Origin: Butyricicoccus pullicaecorum | GTDB lineage: Bacteria; Bacillota; Clostridia; Oscillospirales; Butyricicoccaceae | Direction of reading: 5' to 3' | Length of the DNA: 64,000 bases | Assembly (NCBI GenBank): GCA_018366195.1 | Contig: JAGZIN010000006.1 | Coordinates: forward strand, 1-64,000 | Shown here: positions 23,515 through 33,100 of the stretch, piece after piece | How the letters are laid out: each line of letters begins with the position of its first letter | Numbering within the stretch: position 1 is the stretch's first letter | Position numbers and translations under genes: made by a program | Notes under the pieces: model-generated | What the model was told of the DNA's origin: nothing | Databases searched by the model: none | Seen by the model: only the letters and a program-made list of their open reading frames with translations

Positions 23515-24189
23515 TTAAAGCACAATGGCGTCCGTCACACCCTCCTCAATCGAGCCTGCTGCATAAGCGATGCCTGCTTTTCCAGCAAACCAGAAGGTAA
23601 ACGCACCTTCATTATCTATGGAAACCGAACGCATGGACATACGCGAAGCTGCTGGCTGAATGGTCTTAATTTGTGCACGAGCAGCCAGTTCCCATTTTTC
23701 TGCTTCCTTTTGCAGCTTACACGCAATTTCCCGCGGCAAGGAAGCTTCGACATCTTCCACCTCAAGCGTAATGGTCTTATCACGCCATGGGATATCACAC
23801 TGATACACACTGGTTTCACGATCGTAGCGGAACAGACCCAGCGTATCATCTGTGAATGTCTTTTCTGCAACCTGTTCTTCCAGCAGTGCCTGCAAATCCG
23901 CATCTTGCGCAGGCTCTGGCAGATTTTCCATCCACAAACGCCCCTGCTCGCCCTTGTGTACAGTCATGCGAACCAAACTGTCTGACGGCAGAGAAAAGCG
24001 ATACATTTGACCACGTGATGGGGTTGCCTGTGCAACAAGCTCAAACAAGCCTTCCTGTACCTTACCTGTATCCAGTCGCTTATATGCCGTAATGCTCTTT
24101 CGAACCAGCACATCACCTTCGTTATTTACAGGCTGTATAAAGGCCACATCTACATCGGTCAATGCCACAATTTCAAATTGTTCTGTCAT
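23515..24189 (-). CDS. DUF2262-like hypothetical protein
   Basis: A 224-residue soluble protein. The C-terminal ~90 residues (LPREIACKLQKEAEKWELAA, then SIDNEGAFTFWFAGKAGIAY and GSIEEGVTDAIV) resemble the pattern of DUF2262 proteins, which end with an EFWFxDG strand and a GxLxxG element. The N-terminal half is a beta-rich domain without a recognised match. The function is unknown. AAGGAGGAA precedes the ATG at 24189; 12 more codons upstream have no binding site. The gene is flanked by convergent and divergent neighbours and seems to be alone. Confidence 0.6.
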   Translation of the reverse strand: MTEQFEIVALTDVDVAFIQPVNNEGDVLVRKSITAYKRLDTGKVQEGLFELVAQATPSRGQMYRFSLPSDSLVRMTVHKGEQGRLWMENLPEPAQDADLQALLEEQVAEKTFTDDTLGLFRYDRETSVYQCDIPWRDKTITLEVEDVEASLPREIACKLQKEAEKWELAARAQIKTIQPAASRMSMRSVSIDNEGAFTFWFAGKAGIAYAAGSIEEGVTDAIVL

Positions 24190-24258
24190 TGGGATATTCC
24201 TCCTTGTCTCTTTTCTATTGTACATGATTTTTCTTCACTTGTCACCATACTTCTGCAA

Positions 24259-24287
24259 TTGACAAGAGAAAGTCTTATCGTTATAAT
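24259..24287 (+). promoter_or_regulatory. Promoter of guaD (TTGACA-17-TATAAT)
   Basis: A perfect consensus promoter. Transcription would begin at about 24294, directly before the riboswitch. Confidence 0.92.
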
Positions 24288-24298
24288 AAATTTAGGTT

Positions 24299-24360
24299 CT
24301 TATATATGCTCATAATGGGTTGAGCGTTTCTACCAACTGCCGGAAACAGTTGACTATAAG
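24299..24360 (+). promoter_or_regulatory. Guanine riboswitch
   Basis: P1 is CTTATA/TATAAG, P2 GCTCA/TGAGC, and P3 AACTG/CAGTT. The joining strand GTTTCTACC and the loop pair ATAATGG / CCGGAAA match the purine riboswitch consensus. The specificity base in the 3' joining strand is C (GACTATA), which pairs with guanine or hypoxanthine; adenine sensors have U. The gene controlled is guanine deaminase, in keeping with this. Confidence 0.93.
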
Positions 24361-24403
24361 TCCTCTCCCGTGAGGCAAGTCCGGTTTTGTCAGTTGTTTT
24401 TTT
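24334..24403 (+). terminator. Riboswitch expression platform (terminator)
   Basis: CAACTGCCGG, which is the 5' side of P3, can also pair with CCGG...CAGTTG (24381-24396), which is followed by seven T. Terminator and aptamer are thus mutually exclusive. Ligand binding, which keeps P3, would favour read-through, so guanine should turn guaD on. This is an inference from pairing by eye. Confidence 0.6.
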
Positions 24404-24448
24404 ATTTCCGAACGCTCACAATGTTCCCAAATCAGGAGGCATATATTC

Positions 24449-25723
24449 ATGTATCAAACATTTGCCCTCAAGGGCGATATTATTTTCAGTCAAACTCCAC
24501 AAACCCTCGCTGTCTATCCACAGCACTATGCAGTCTGCGAAAATGGTGTTTGTGCAGGAGTCTTTTCCGATTTGCCTGCGCAATTTTCAAATATCCCTGT
24601 AAAAGATTACAGCAATCATTTAATTATCCCGGGGCTGATTGATTTGCATGCACATGCACCGCAATATGCGTTCCGTGCCCTCGGAATGGATCTCGAGCTG
24701 TTGGACTGGCTGAACACACAGACCTTTCCACAGGAAGCCCGTTATGCCGATTTCGATTATGCCCGACGCGCATATACCATTTTCACTGATGATTTACGGC
24801 GCAGTGCAACCACACGTGCGGTGCTCTTTGGCACGCTTCATGTCCCTGCAACCCTTATGCTCATGCAGCTGCTGGAGCAAAGCGGGCTTATCACCCGAGT
24901 TGGCAAGGTCAACATGGACCGCAACAGTCCGGATATGCTGCGTGAGACCGACGCGCAAAGTGCTCTGGCATCTACACGCGACTGGCTGGCGCACTGCCGT
25001 GACCTTCGGCACTGTCTCCCCATACTCACCCCGAGATTTCTTCCCAGCTGCTCAGATGCTCTGATGGAAGGGCTGCATATACTACAAAAGGAAACGGGAC
25101 TGCCTGTGCAATCCCATCTCTCTGAAAACCAGAGTGAAATTGCATGGGTGCGTCAGCTTTATCCAAAATCACGTGGATATGCAGATGCCTATGACCAATT
25201 TGGTCTGTTTGGCGGCGACGCATGTCCAACGATTATGGCGCACTGCGTCTGGTCGAATGCCGATGAGCGCGCCCTGATGAAACAAAACGGTGTGTTTATT
25301 GCACATTGTCCACAATCCAATCTCAATTTATCTTCTGGAGCCGCCCCCGTCCGCACCTATCTGGACGAAGGGCTTTCCATTGGACTTGGCTCTGACATTG
25401 CAGGCGGGACACAGCTTTCCCTTCTCCGCGCCATGGCAGATGCCGTACAGACCTCCAAACTTCGCTGGCGGCTGCTTGACTCGTCTGTTCCTCCCATTAC
25501 CCTGCCTGAGGCATTTTGGCTGGGCACGCGCGGAGGCGGCGCATTCTTTGGTCAGGTTGGAGCATTCCTGCCCCATTTTGCCTTTGATGCCATTGTGCTG
25601 GACGACCATGATTTGCCATGTCCATTCTCTTTAACACCAGAAGAACGTCTCACCCGTCTCATTTACCTATCAGATGACCATGCTGTCATTCACAAATATG
25701 TAAATGGGTACGAACTATTCTGA
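24449..25723 (+). CDS. guaD: Guanine deaminase
   Basis: A 424-residue amidohydrolase that turns guanine into xanthine and ammonia. Zinc and substrate residues are seen in LIDLHAHAPQY (about 66-76), SHLSENQSEI, AHCVWSN and LGSDIAGGT. HAHAPQ is typical of guanine deaminase rather than of other members of the superfamily. AGGAGG lies 9 nt before the ATG. It sits behind a guanine riboswitch and is followed after 13 bp by dcd. Its product xanthine is the substrate the Mo hydroxylase at 4032-7554 might use. Confidence 0.95.
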   Translation: MYQTFALKGDIIFSQTPQTLAVYPQHYAVCENGVCAGVFSDLPAQFSNIPVKDYSNHLIIPGLIDLHAHAPQYAFRALGMDLELLDWLNTQTFPQEARYADFDYARRAYTIFTDDLRRSATTRAVLFGTLHVPATLMLMQLLEQSGLITRVGKVNMDRNSPDMLRETDAQSALASTRDWLAHCRDLRHCLPILTPRFLPSCSDALMEGLHILQKETGLPVQSHLSENQSEIAWVRQLYPKSRGYADAYDQFGLFGGDACPTIMAHCVWSNADERALMKQNGVFIAHCPQSNLNLSSGAAPVRTYLDEGLSIGLGSDIAGGTQLSLLRAMADAVQTSKLRWRLLDSSVPPITLPEAFWLGTRGGGAFFGQVGAFLPHFAFDAIVLDDHDLPCPFSLTPEERLTRLIYLSDDHAVIHKYVNGYELF

Positions 25724-25736
25724 AAGGAAGCTCCCC

Positions 25737-26261
25737 ATGATTCTATCCGGAAAAGAAATTCACAAGCATATCGGTCAAGAAATCGTAATCGAACCCTTTG
25801 ACCCAAGCCGGCTCAATCCAAACAGCTACAATCTTTCTCTTGCCAACGAGCTGCTGGTCTATGAAAATGATATCCTTGATATGAAAACACCAAACCCGAC
25901 CCGACATATCACCATTCCGCCTGAGGGTCTGCTGCTTGAGCCAAACCGTCTCTATCTGGGGCGCACCAATGAATTCACCCGCACCGACGGCTTTGTCCCC
26001 ATGCTGGAGGGACGTTCCTCCACAGGGCGGCTCGGCTTATTCATTCATGTCACAGCCGGATTTGGCGATGTTGGATTTTCCGGATATTGGACACTTGAAA
26101 TTTTCTGTGTCCAGCCCATTCGCATCTATCCCAATGTGGAAATCTGCCAAATCTATTACCATGATATCCATGGCGAATACGACCCCTATCAAAGCGGAAA
26201 ATATCAGCACAATACAGGAATTCAGCCCAGCTTGATGTACAAGGATTTCGAAAAAAAATAA
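25737..26261 (+). CDS. dcd: dCTP deaminase
   Basis: A 174-residue trimeric dUTPase-fold enzyme. Active-site sequence is EGRSSTGRLGLFIHVTAGFG, and structural marks are RLNPNSYNLSL and GYWTLEIFC. It makes dUTP for thymidylate synthesis; some family members also hydrolyse dUTP to dUMP, which I cannot decide. The ATG at 25737 has AAAGGAAG upstream; the frame could begin 11 codons earlier inside guaD. Co-transcription with guaD would put it under guanine control as well. Confidence 0.93.
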   Translation: MILSGKEIHKHIGQEIVIEPFDPSRLNPNSYNLSLANELLVYENDILDMKTPNPTRHITIPPEGLLLEPNRLYLGRTNEFTRTDGFVPMLEGRSSTGRLGLFIHVTAGFGDVGFSGYWTLEIFCVQPIRIYPNVEICQIYYHDIHGEYDPYQSGKYQHNTGIQPSLMYKDFEKK

Positions 26262-26308
26262 TCCGTTTCATGCTCTGGTTCCTCAAAATATGCAAACCGA
26301 TTGTTGAA

Positions 26309-26346
26309 ATGCCCAAAATCGCTCATTGACGCGCGATTTTGGGCAT
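26309..26346. terminator. Convergent terminator between dcd and proC
   Basis: ATGCCCAAAATCGC pairs with GCGATTTTGGGCAT, 14 bp with a 10-nt loop. The T-tract is short. Confidence 0.75.
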
Positions 26347-26403
26347 TCTTTGTCCAGTTTTCCTGACTTCATTCCTGACAGCGGCACTTCCTCTGCACCG
26401 TTT

Positions 26404-27186
26404 TTACGATTTTCCCTCTATCGCATCAATCGCACACATCACAGCGGCACGGAATCCGTTCTGTTCGAGCGCACCCACACCCTTGATGGTCGTTCCGCCC
26501 GGCGAGCAGACGGCATCTTTCATCTCTCCCGGGTGAGTGCCTGTCATGACATGCAGCTTTCCTGTGCCGCAAATCGCCTGACCAGCCAGACGATATGCCA
26601 GCGCACGCGGCAGACCATATTTCACGCCAGCATCTCCCAGCGCCTCCAAAAACATACTGATAAATGCAGGAGAACAGCCAGCCACGGTACCTGCCACGCT
26701 TAAAAGATGCCCTTCCACTGACTGAATCAGTGCTGCTTTGGAAAACAGCTCTGTAAACTGTGCAAATTCATTCTGTGTCAAAGAATGTTTTTCTTCACAA
26801 ATTATGATTCCCTCTCCAACCGAAATCGGCGTGTTGGGAATGGTACATAAAATATGGATATCATCTCCCAAAAGCGCCTGATATCGCTCATAGGTATAGC
26901 CTGCTGCCACCGAAATCACAATCTTCCCAACCAACAAATCGTGCAGATTGGGAACCAAATGCGGAATCATATAGGGCTTGACCGCAATGACCACCATATC
27001 AACCATGGCAATCATCTCCTCAGCATTCCGGCAGGGGTTCCAGCCAAAAGGCTCTGTATTTGCTCTCAGCTTTTCCCAGTCCCGTGCACAGGCATAAATA
27101 TTTTGTGCTGCGATAGCATCCGTTTTCAACAGTCCTTTTGCCATAGCCTGTGCCATATTGCCAAATCCAAAAAATCCAATTTTCAT
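26404..27186 (-). CDS. proC: Pyrroline-5-carboxylate reductase
   Basis: A 260-residue NAD(P)H-dependent enzyme for the last step of proline synthesis. The Rossmann motif is IGFFGFGNMAQAMAKGL at residues 3-19. CTIPNTPISVGEG and the dimer/active-site helix VCSPGGTTIKGVGALEQNGF are diagnostic. The ATG at 27186 lies 8 nt after the truA stop, with its binding site inside truA; an in-frame TTG overlapping the truA stop is an alternative. Confidence 0.95.
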   Translation of the reverse strand: MKIGFFGFGNMAQAMAKGLLKTDAIAAQNIYACARDWEKLRANTEPFGWNPCRNAEEMIAMVDMVVIAVKPYMIPHLVPNLHDLLVGKIVISVAAGYTYERYQALLGDDIHILCTIPNTPISVGEGIIICEEKHSLTQNEFAQFTELFSKAALIQSVEGHLLSVAGTVAGCSPAFISMFLEALGDAGVKYGLPRALAYRLAGQAICGTGKLHVMTGTHPGEMKDAVCSPGGTTIKGVGALEQNGFRAAVMCAIDAIEGKS

Positions 27187-27194
27187 TTTCAGTT

Positions 27195-27947
27195 TCAACC
27201 TTCCCTTTTGACTTCGTAAAATACTTTGTCCAGAACAAGCCCCTGCGGCGGCATGGTAATGCCAGCTTTTTCACGCTCACCCTCTGCTAAAATAGAAAGC
27301 ACATCACAAGGCTGACGCTTTCCTAGTCCGATTTCCACCAATGTTCCTGCCAGAATACGTACCATATTTTGCAAAAATCCGGTTGCTTCAAATGTCATGC
27401 GCACCTCACAGCCCAATTTTTCTACATCAGCGCGATATAACGTGCGTACAGTGGATTTTTTCATTTTTTTATTCCCGCAAAATGCTCGAAAATCATGACG
27501 CCCCAGCAAATAAGCGGCACCCTGCTGCATGTCAGGCACATGCAGCGGCTCCTCTATGCGATAGAGGTATTTCCGTTCAAAAACATTCGGCACATTGCTG
27601 TTCCAAATACGGTACTGATAGCGCTTCCCGACTGCATTCAGCCGTGCATGGAACCGCTCCTCTGCATAGGCACAGTCCGTTACTGCAATATCCTCCGGTA
27701 AATACCGATTGAGGTATGACGCGATTTCCTCAGGTGTACAGTCGGTCTGTACCTTAAAATGTGCAACCTGTGCACGTGCATGAACACCTGCATCTGTGCG
27801 TCCGGCACCATGGATTTCCACCCGATGCCCAAGCATTTCTGACAGCACACTCTCAATTTTCCCCTGTATGGTCTGTTCATTTTTCAGTCTCTGCCAACCA
27901 TGGTAGCGACTTCCATCATAAGCCATGGTAATTTGAAAATTTTGCAT
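27195..27947 (-). CDS. truA: tRNA pseudouridine synthase A
   Basis: A 250-residue enzyme that modifies positions 38-40 of tRNA anticodon stems. The catalytic Asp lies in GAGRTDAGVHA near residue 53. QITMAYDGSRYHGWQRL at the N-terminus and FLQNMVRILAGTLVEIG near the C-terminus are family marks. GGGAGA precedes the ATG. It is the first gene of a truA-proC pair; an extended -10 lies about 105 bp upstream. Confidence 0.97.
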   Translation of the reverse strand: MQNFQITMAYDGSRYHGWQRLKNEQTIQGKIESVLSEMLGHRVEIHGAGRTDAGVHARAQVAHFKVQTDCTPEEIASYLNRYLPEDIAVTDCAYAEERFHARLNAVGKRYQYRIWNSNVPNVFERKYLYRIEEPLHVPDMQQGAAYLLGRHDFRAFCGNKKMKKSTVRTLYRADVEKLGCEVRMTFEATGFLQNMVRILAGTLVEIGLGKRQPCDVLSILAEGEREKAGITMPPQGLVLDKVFYEVKREG

Positions 27948-28051
27948 GATATCTCCCTATACTTGTGATTCTATCATTTGCATATTGCAGGGCTTCTCTC
28001 TTTTTGTTCCAGCCGCAAGATTCCACCCCATTGGGTTTCTTTATCGTTATT

Positions 28052-28060
28052 ATTATACCA
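28052..28060 (-). promoter_or_regulatory. Extended -10 promoter of truA-proC
   Basis: On the minus strand TGGTATAAT with TATAAT at 28052-28057; the -35 region (TTTTCA) is weak. Confidence 0.45.
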
Positions 28061-28244
28061 CAGCAGAAAGAACTTGAAAATCCTTCTTCCGGTATCACAC
28101 CACCCGTGGTATCCTCATGAACGCGCTCGCATCATGGTTACTTTTGTATCTATCCTGTCAAGTGCGTATCCTGCTACATTTTTCTTTCTTTTCAGCGATG
28201 AATATGGTATACTAATAAAAACATTTTCGAAAGGAGATTTTTGT

Positions 28245-28880
28245 ATGAAAAAAACCGTATCCGCACTTCTTTTACTGCTGCTGCTTTCCGGCTGCGGTGC
28301 ACCGGCTTCCGTGCCTCCCCCAACCGATTCCCCCTCAAATACATCACAAAATGAACCGTCTTCTGCAAATGAAGATGTTTTTCTGGAATTCACCGCAAAG
28401 GATTTTGACGGAAACGAGGTCGACCACTCTATCTTTGCAAACACCAAGCTCACCATGATGAATGTATGGGCAACTTTCTGTTCCCCCTGCGTCACGGAGA
28501 TGCCCGAACTTGGTGAGCTTGCCGCAGTTGGCGGTACCGATTACCAGATTATTGGCGTATGTGCAGACTTGGACAACACCGCAGAAATGCTTCAGGAGGC
28601 CAAAGATATCGTTGCAGAGACTGGTGCCAACTATGTGCATTTACAGCCCTCTGAAAGTCTGCTTCCGGTTTTAACAGCAACCTCTGCTGTCCCTGTCACA
28701 TTTTTCTTTGACAGCGAAGGAAAACTTGTTGGGCAAGGTGTCATGGGTGCACGCGACAAGAGCGGCTGGGAAAAGGAACTGAAAGCACGCCTTGAAGCTG
28801 TTCATACAGCAGCACAGGAAAAGGACGCTGCTGCCACCCCAGAAAGCACGGAGGATTCTTCTGATGCAGCAGCGCAATAA
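28245..28880 (+). CDS. TlpA/ResA-like thioredoxin-fold lipoprotein
   Basis: A 211-residue lipoprotein. The signal MKKTVSALLLLLLLSGC has a lipobox LSGC with Cys17. A Pro/Ser/Asn linker leads to an AhpC/TSA-type thioredoxin domain (about 48-185) with the redox motif NVWATFCSPCVTEMPEL, i.e. CSPC. The cis-Pro region SAVPVTFFF is present. The C-terminus is Ala/Glu-rich. It probably reduces or relays electrons to disulfides outside the membrane. AAAGGAG precedes the ATG at 28245. The next gene begins inside its 3' end, and the polyferredoxin follows, so the three likely form one redox system. Confidence 0.92.
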   Translation: MKKTVSALLLLLLLSGCGAPASVPPPTDSPSNTSQNEPSSANEDVFLEFTAKDFDGNEVDHSIFANTKLTMMNVWATFCSPCVTEMPELGELAAVGGTDYQIIGVCADLDNTAEMLQEAKDIVAETGANYVHLQPSESLLPVLTATSAVPVTFFFDSEGKLVGQGVMGARDKSGWEKELKARLEAVHTAAQEKDAAATPESTEDSSDAAAQ

Positions 28881-29010
28881 AAAATTTATTGCCCCGCTTC
28901 TGTTGATGCTCAGCGCTGTCATGATGATATACGGGGCTTGGGACGGAGAAGCGGCAATCGTTCTTCGTAAGGCTACAAAAATTTGTCTCGAATGTATTGG
29001 AATTGGCTGA
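28864..29010 (+). CDS. CD1871A-type small CXXC membrane protein
   Basis: A 48-residue protein: one membrane helix (APLLLMLSAVMMIYGAW) then GEAAIVLRKATKICLECIGIG. The ending CLECIGIG matches my memory of the CD1871A family of CXXC proteins of Clostridia, always very short. The start overlaps the TlpA-like gene by 17 bp, with GGAGG 8 nt upstream. The stop is 1 bp before the next ATG. A role as a small electron carrier or cysteine relay between the TlpA protein and the polyferredoxin is inferred from this fixed order. Confidence 0.85.
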   Translation: MQQRNKKFIAPLLLMLSAVMMIYGAWDGEAAIVLRKATKICLECIGIG

Positions 29011-29011
29011 T

Positions 29012-29890
29012 ATGAAAAATCTAAGACTCTTTGTACAAGCATGCTTTGCAGCACTGACCAACGGCTATGTGCGCGGGTTTGCACAAGGTAAAATTTATGA
29101 AGGCTCCCTCAAGCTGCTCTGTGTTCCCGGGCTAAACTGTTATTCCTGCCCCGGTGCTGTTGGCTCATGTCCCATTGGTTCTCTGCAAGCGGTACTGGGC
29201 AGCCGCGGACGTCAATTTTCTTTCTACGCACTTGGTTTCCTGATTGCATTTGGCGCATTTTTCGGACGTTTTGTATGTGGCTGGCTGTGCCCTTTTGGAC
29301 TGCTCCAAGATTTGCTTCATAAGATTCCATTCCCCAAAAAAATGAAAAAACTTCCCGGTGACCGTTTTCTGCTTTGCATCAAATATCTGCTTTTGATTTT
29401 CTTTGTCATTCTATTCCCCATCTTTCTTGTAAATCCACTTGGTATGGGCGACCCCACTTTCTGTAAGTATATCTGCCCTGCCGGTATCTTATTTGGAGGA
29501 ATCCCGCTTTCCGTAGCAGATGAAGGAATTCGTGCCGCTGCGGGCAATCTATTCCTGTGGAAATCGGGCATTTTGATTGTCGTTATCCTTGGCAGCATCA
29601 TCGTATATCGTCCATTTTGCCGTTATCTATGCCCATTGGGTGCAATTTATGGACTGTTTAACCCCATCGCCATGCTGCGCTACGAGGTAGACCAATCCAA
29701 ATGTATCGACTGCGGCAAATGCAAATCGGTTTGCCCGATGGATATCGACCTGCACAAGGAGCCAAACAGTCGTTTGTGTGTGCGCTGCGGAAAATGTAAA
29801 CAAGGCTGTCCTACCGGCGCAATCATCAACCCGGTTCTGCAAACCATGCACAAATACCGTTCCTATCATACAGAAAAACAGGAGGACTAA
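29012..29890 (+). CDS. NapH/CcoG-like membrane 4Fe-4S polyferredoxin
   Basis: A 292-residue membrane protein with about five hydrophobic segments. Cys motifs are NCYSCPGAVGSCP near 43, VCGWLCPFG near 90, CKYICPAG and CRYLCPLG in the membrane part, and two classical 4Fe-4S clusters at the C-terminus (CIDCGKCKSVCP and CVRCGKCKQGCP). Related proteins move electrons across the membrane to periplasmic or extracellular acceptors. Translation is probably coupled to the 48-residue gene just before it; alternative starts lie up to five codons upstream. The gene ends inside a terminator. Confidence 0.92.
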   Translation: MKNLRLFVQACFAALTNGYVRGFAQGKIYEGSLKLLCVPGLNCYSCPGAVGSCPIGSLQAVLGSRGRQFSFYALGFLIAFGAFFGRFVCGWLCPFGLLQDLLHKIPFPKKMKKLPGDRFLLCIKYLLLIFFVILFPIFLVNPLGMGDPTFCKYICPAGILFGGIPLSVADEGIRAAAGNLFLWKSGILIVVILGSIIVYRPFCRYLCPLGAIYGLFNPIAMLRYEVDQSKCIDCGKCKSVCPMDIDLHKEPNSRLCVRCGKCKQGCPTGAIINPVLQTMHKYRSYHTEKQED

Positions 29891-29905
29891 TCAGTCCTCC
29901 TGTTT
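29874..29905 (+). terminator. Terminator overlapping the polyferredoxin stop
   Basis: AAAACAGGAGGACT/AGTCCTCCTGTTTT with a 4-nt loop and a T-tract. It begins inside the last codons. Confidence 0.9.
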
Positions 29906-30057
29906 TTGGCTTTTTCTCAAAAAATTGTAAAATGGTGATCCTTTGATAAAGTGCATACAAAGAAATAACATGTAACTCTCTGTTCTTTTATTGTAATTTA
30001 CACAGAAAAACAATATTAGGCAATACGCATAAAATATATTGAATATTTCATTGCATA

Positions 30058-30085
30058 TTGACAATTATGTAAATTTTTTTATAGA
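30058..30085 (+). promoter_or_regulatory. Promoter of the GH98 gene (TTGACA-16-TATAGA)
   Basis: A perfect -35 lies 16 bp from TATAGA in an AT-rich 290-bp gap. The region 29906-30057 shows no gene. Confidence 0.55.
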
Positions 30086-30182
30086 AATTGGTAAATATTC
30101 TCCATATTTTTTCAAATTACTTTCCTTTAATATAGAAGACAGAATCGGATAGGGAGAATATATCAGAATAGGAGGAATAAAC

Positions 30183-33100
30183 ATGAATCTATTTCACACA
30201 ATCCAAAAGATCAGTGCATGCACACTCTGCGCAGCGATGTTGCTTAATCCGATTTCCCCCGCATTTGCAATCTCGAATTTATTGATCGAAAAACAAACCT
30301 CTCCCAATCCTGAAAATACCCCTGCTGCCGCTCTACCTAACCCAGAACACAATCCTGCTCACAAGACAACTCCCATGGTAAATTTGGCTTTGGGAGTCAC
30401 TTCCATTACTTCCAGCAATGAACAGAAAACTTCACTAAAGCATTTGCTCACAGACGGCGATAAATACTACTTGCAGCACAACAATACTGCCAACAAAATT
30501 GAAAATAAATGGGAGGAACACCGAGAGCAAGGTACAACTATCCATTCCAAATCCGGTTGGATTCAAGTGGATTTGGGGAATTCCTATCCCATTGAGGTTA
30601 TCAATCTGAAACGTCAGGTCTACAAAAGCGAACCGAAAAATATAGATTTTTCGTCAAGCGGAGCTACACATACCCGTATTGACGGGCAAACCATCACATA
30701 CCAAAAAACAGCTATTGTGATTGGAGATAAGCCCGATTTATCTGACGGTCAGGTCATCTATTACCAAGAGGGAGCATCTCTGCCTGATGGTGTACAAGCC
30801 CCTTCCACTGCTTCTCCTACCTATCCAGAAGCTATGGGTGGTCAATGGTTTTATATGGATTTATCGAACAATGGTGGGCTCGGTACAACCGAACTTGGAA
30901 ACACAAAAAATGCACGATATATCCGTGTTTATACCGAAAACCCTGAAGCAGAGCAACTCAAATTTATGGAACTTGGCATCTACGGGTATCAGGATATGCA
31001 GAGCATTCAAAAACCTCACCAACGTCGTATCATCAACAACGAACACCCACTTCTAATTGGTACAGCCTATTCCAACGACACCTATGCAATCGGTCAAGAC
31101 AGTGAACCTGAATTGCAAGGATATAATACCATTTCCGGGCGTTGCCAAGCAATTCCAAAAGATTTACAAGAAAACTTCACTATGCTTCTTCACACAAATA
31201 ATCTGAGACAATTCTCTCCGGAGCACATTTCTCAAGCTAATATGCAGGCATATTTCGAGCACGGATTGCAAATCTGTTATGAAAATAACACAGGTGCTCT
31301 CTTGCTAGGTATTAGTGCTTCAGCAACACCTGGCGGTGCACACTGGTATGTACAACGTGATTTGGATTACGGCTGGCTAGATCTCATGTATCGTATGTAT
31401 CCCAATTTAGAAGGTACACTCAATACCGAAAATTACTGGTCTGGTTCTCCAGATGCTGTTGCCCAAAATAGTGCCAAACAATTGGAACTGGCAAAAAAAT
31501 ATGGTGGATATTTTGTTTGGGCAGATCAAGATCACGGCGGATATGTAGAAAACGCCTTTATCAATCCGAAATGGAAAGAGGCGCTTACCAAATACGGAGA
31601 CTCCTGCTACATGATTTACAAAAATACCAGCGCCGGCAATGATGACCTGAAAACCGCCAGCTATCATCAAGGCAGCTGGCTTGCAGGATATACCGCTGGG
31701 TGGGGTATGCTTTCTGACACTTGGTTCTGGAGCAATAAGGGATTTGCAAAATTATATGAACAGAAAGACGAAAAGAAAACCTCCGTTTGGCAAAGCATCT
31801 GCGGTGCACCGGAATCTCTAATTGGTGCGCAGATGATTAGCACCTATTTAGGTGGTGGTGTTATTTACACATTCGAATTTCCAGAAATTGTATATGGGTG
31901 TAAAAACACGAATAGTCCTGCTTTTACCCATGTAATTTCCAAGCTTTTTTCGCATTTCAAAGAAAATCCTGCCCCAAGCAGAAAACAAATTTTAGATGAA
32001 ACCAAAGTGATTCTGTATGGCAATGTAAAAAAAGATTTCTATACTTCGACAACAGGAGAACAAACTGGTATCAATATATACCAAACCGGACGCTATGGCA
32101 TAATACCTGTTGTTCTTCCTGTAGAATCTAAGGGAGAGTTTGAAAACCGCATGCAAACAGAATTTTCAAAACTTGACCTGCATACTGCTCCTAACATCAT
32201 AGAGACAGACTCTTCACTGCTTGCTGAGGATTCTGCTGCACAATACTTCAAAACGCTTTATAAAAAAGAATATGACGGAACCGCCTTTGCAGATAAACTC
32301 TCTGATGAAAAGCATGGAGATATTTGGTATGTTTACAACAATTCGTTAAATACCAATACCCAGCAGTTTGCCACACTGCCTTTGGAAAGCGAAAAAGGTG
32401 CACAAATCACAGCTACACTTGAACCACACACATATTTTTATCTCCGTGAACAAGAGGACACATTAAATTTACACCTGAATAATTACCGAGTTGACAAGAA
32501 TCAGTGGGTCTTTGATAATCCACAAAATTGGGATTGGTCAGGCAGCTTCGCACCCGGTCAGGGTGTATTAGCAGGTAAAAAATCTGTATATGATTACATG
32601 TGTACCTATAATGTTGTGAATGCAGACACTTCGAAGGGAGAAAACTCCCCTGCTGATAACACATTGCGCTCGACAACCTTCACGCTATCTAAACTCACGC
32701 AAGAGCCTGTTATACGCATGGTTGACGGGCAACAACCCGACACCGATGGTAAGCAGCAGCACCGTCCCCCTACTGTAATATTTGATGCGAAAACAGGAAC
32801 CGCCACAATTACTCTCACAAGCAATGGCTGGGGCAATTATGAAATCAGCAACCTGCACTATACAGCAGATGATTCCTCTGTCCCAGAGAAAGAAACGAAT
32901 TTTGCGCTTCATCGTTCTGTAAATTATTCTGCGCCACCAAGTGAGGAAAGCCGCGCTTCTTATATGGTGGACGGACAGGCAATACGAGCAGATGATTACT
33001 CCGACCCTGGTGGAAATGCTGGTGGTGCACATTGGGCACAAATCGACTTTGGACAAATACAAAAGATTCGCGAGGTCAAAATGCTGCGCTATTGGGGAGA

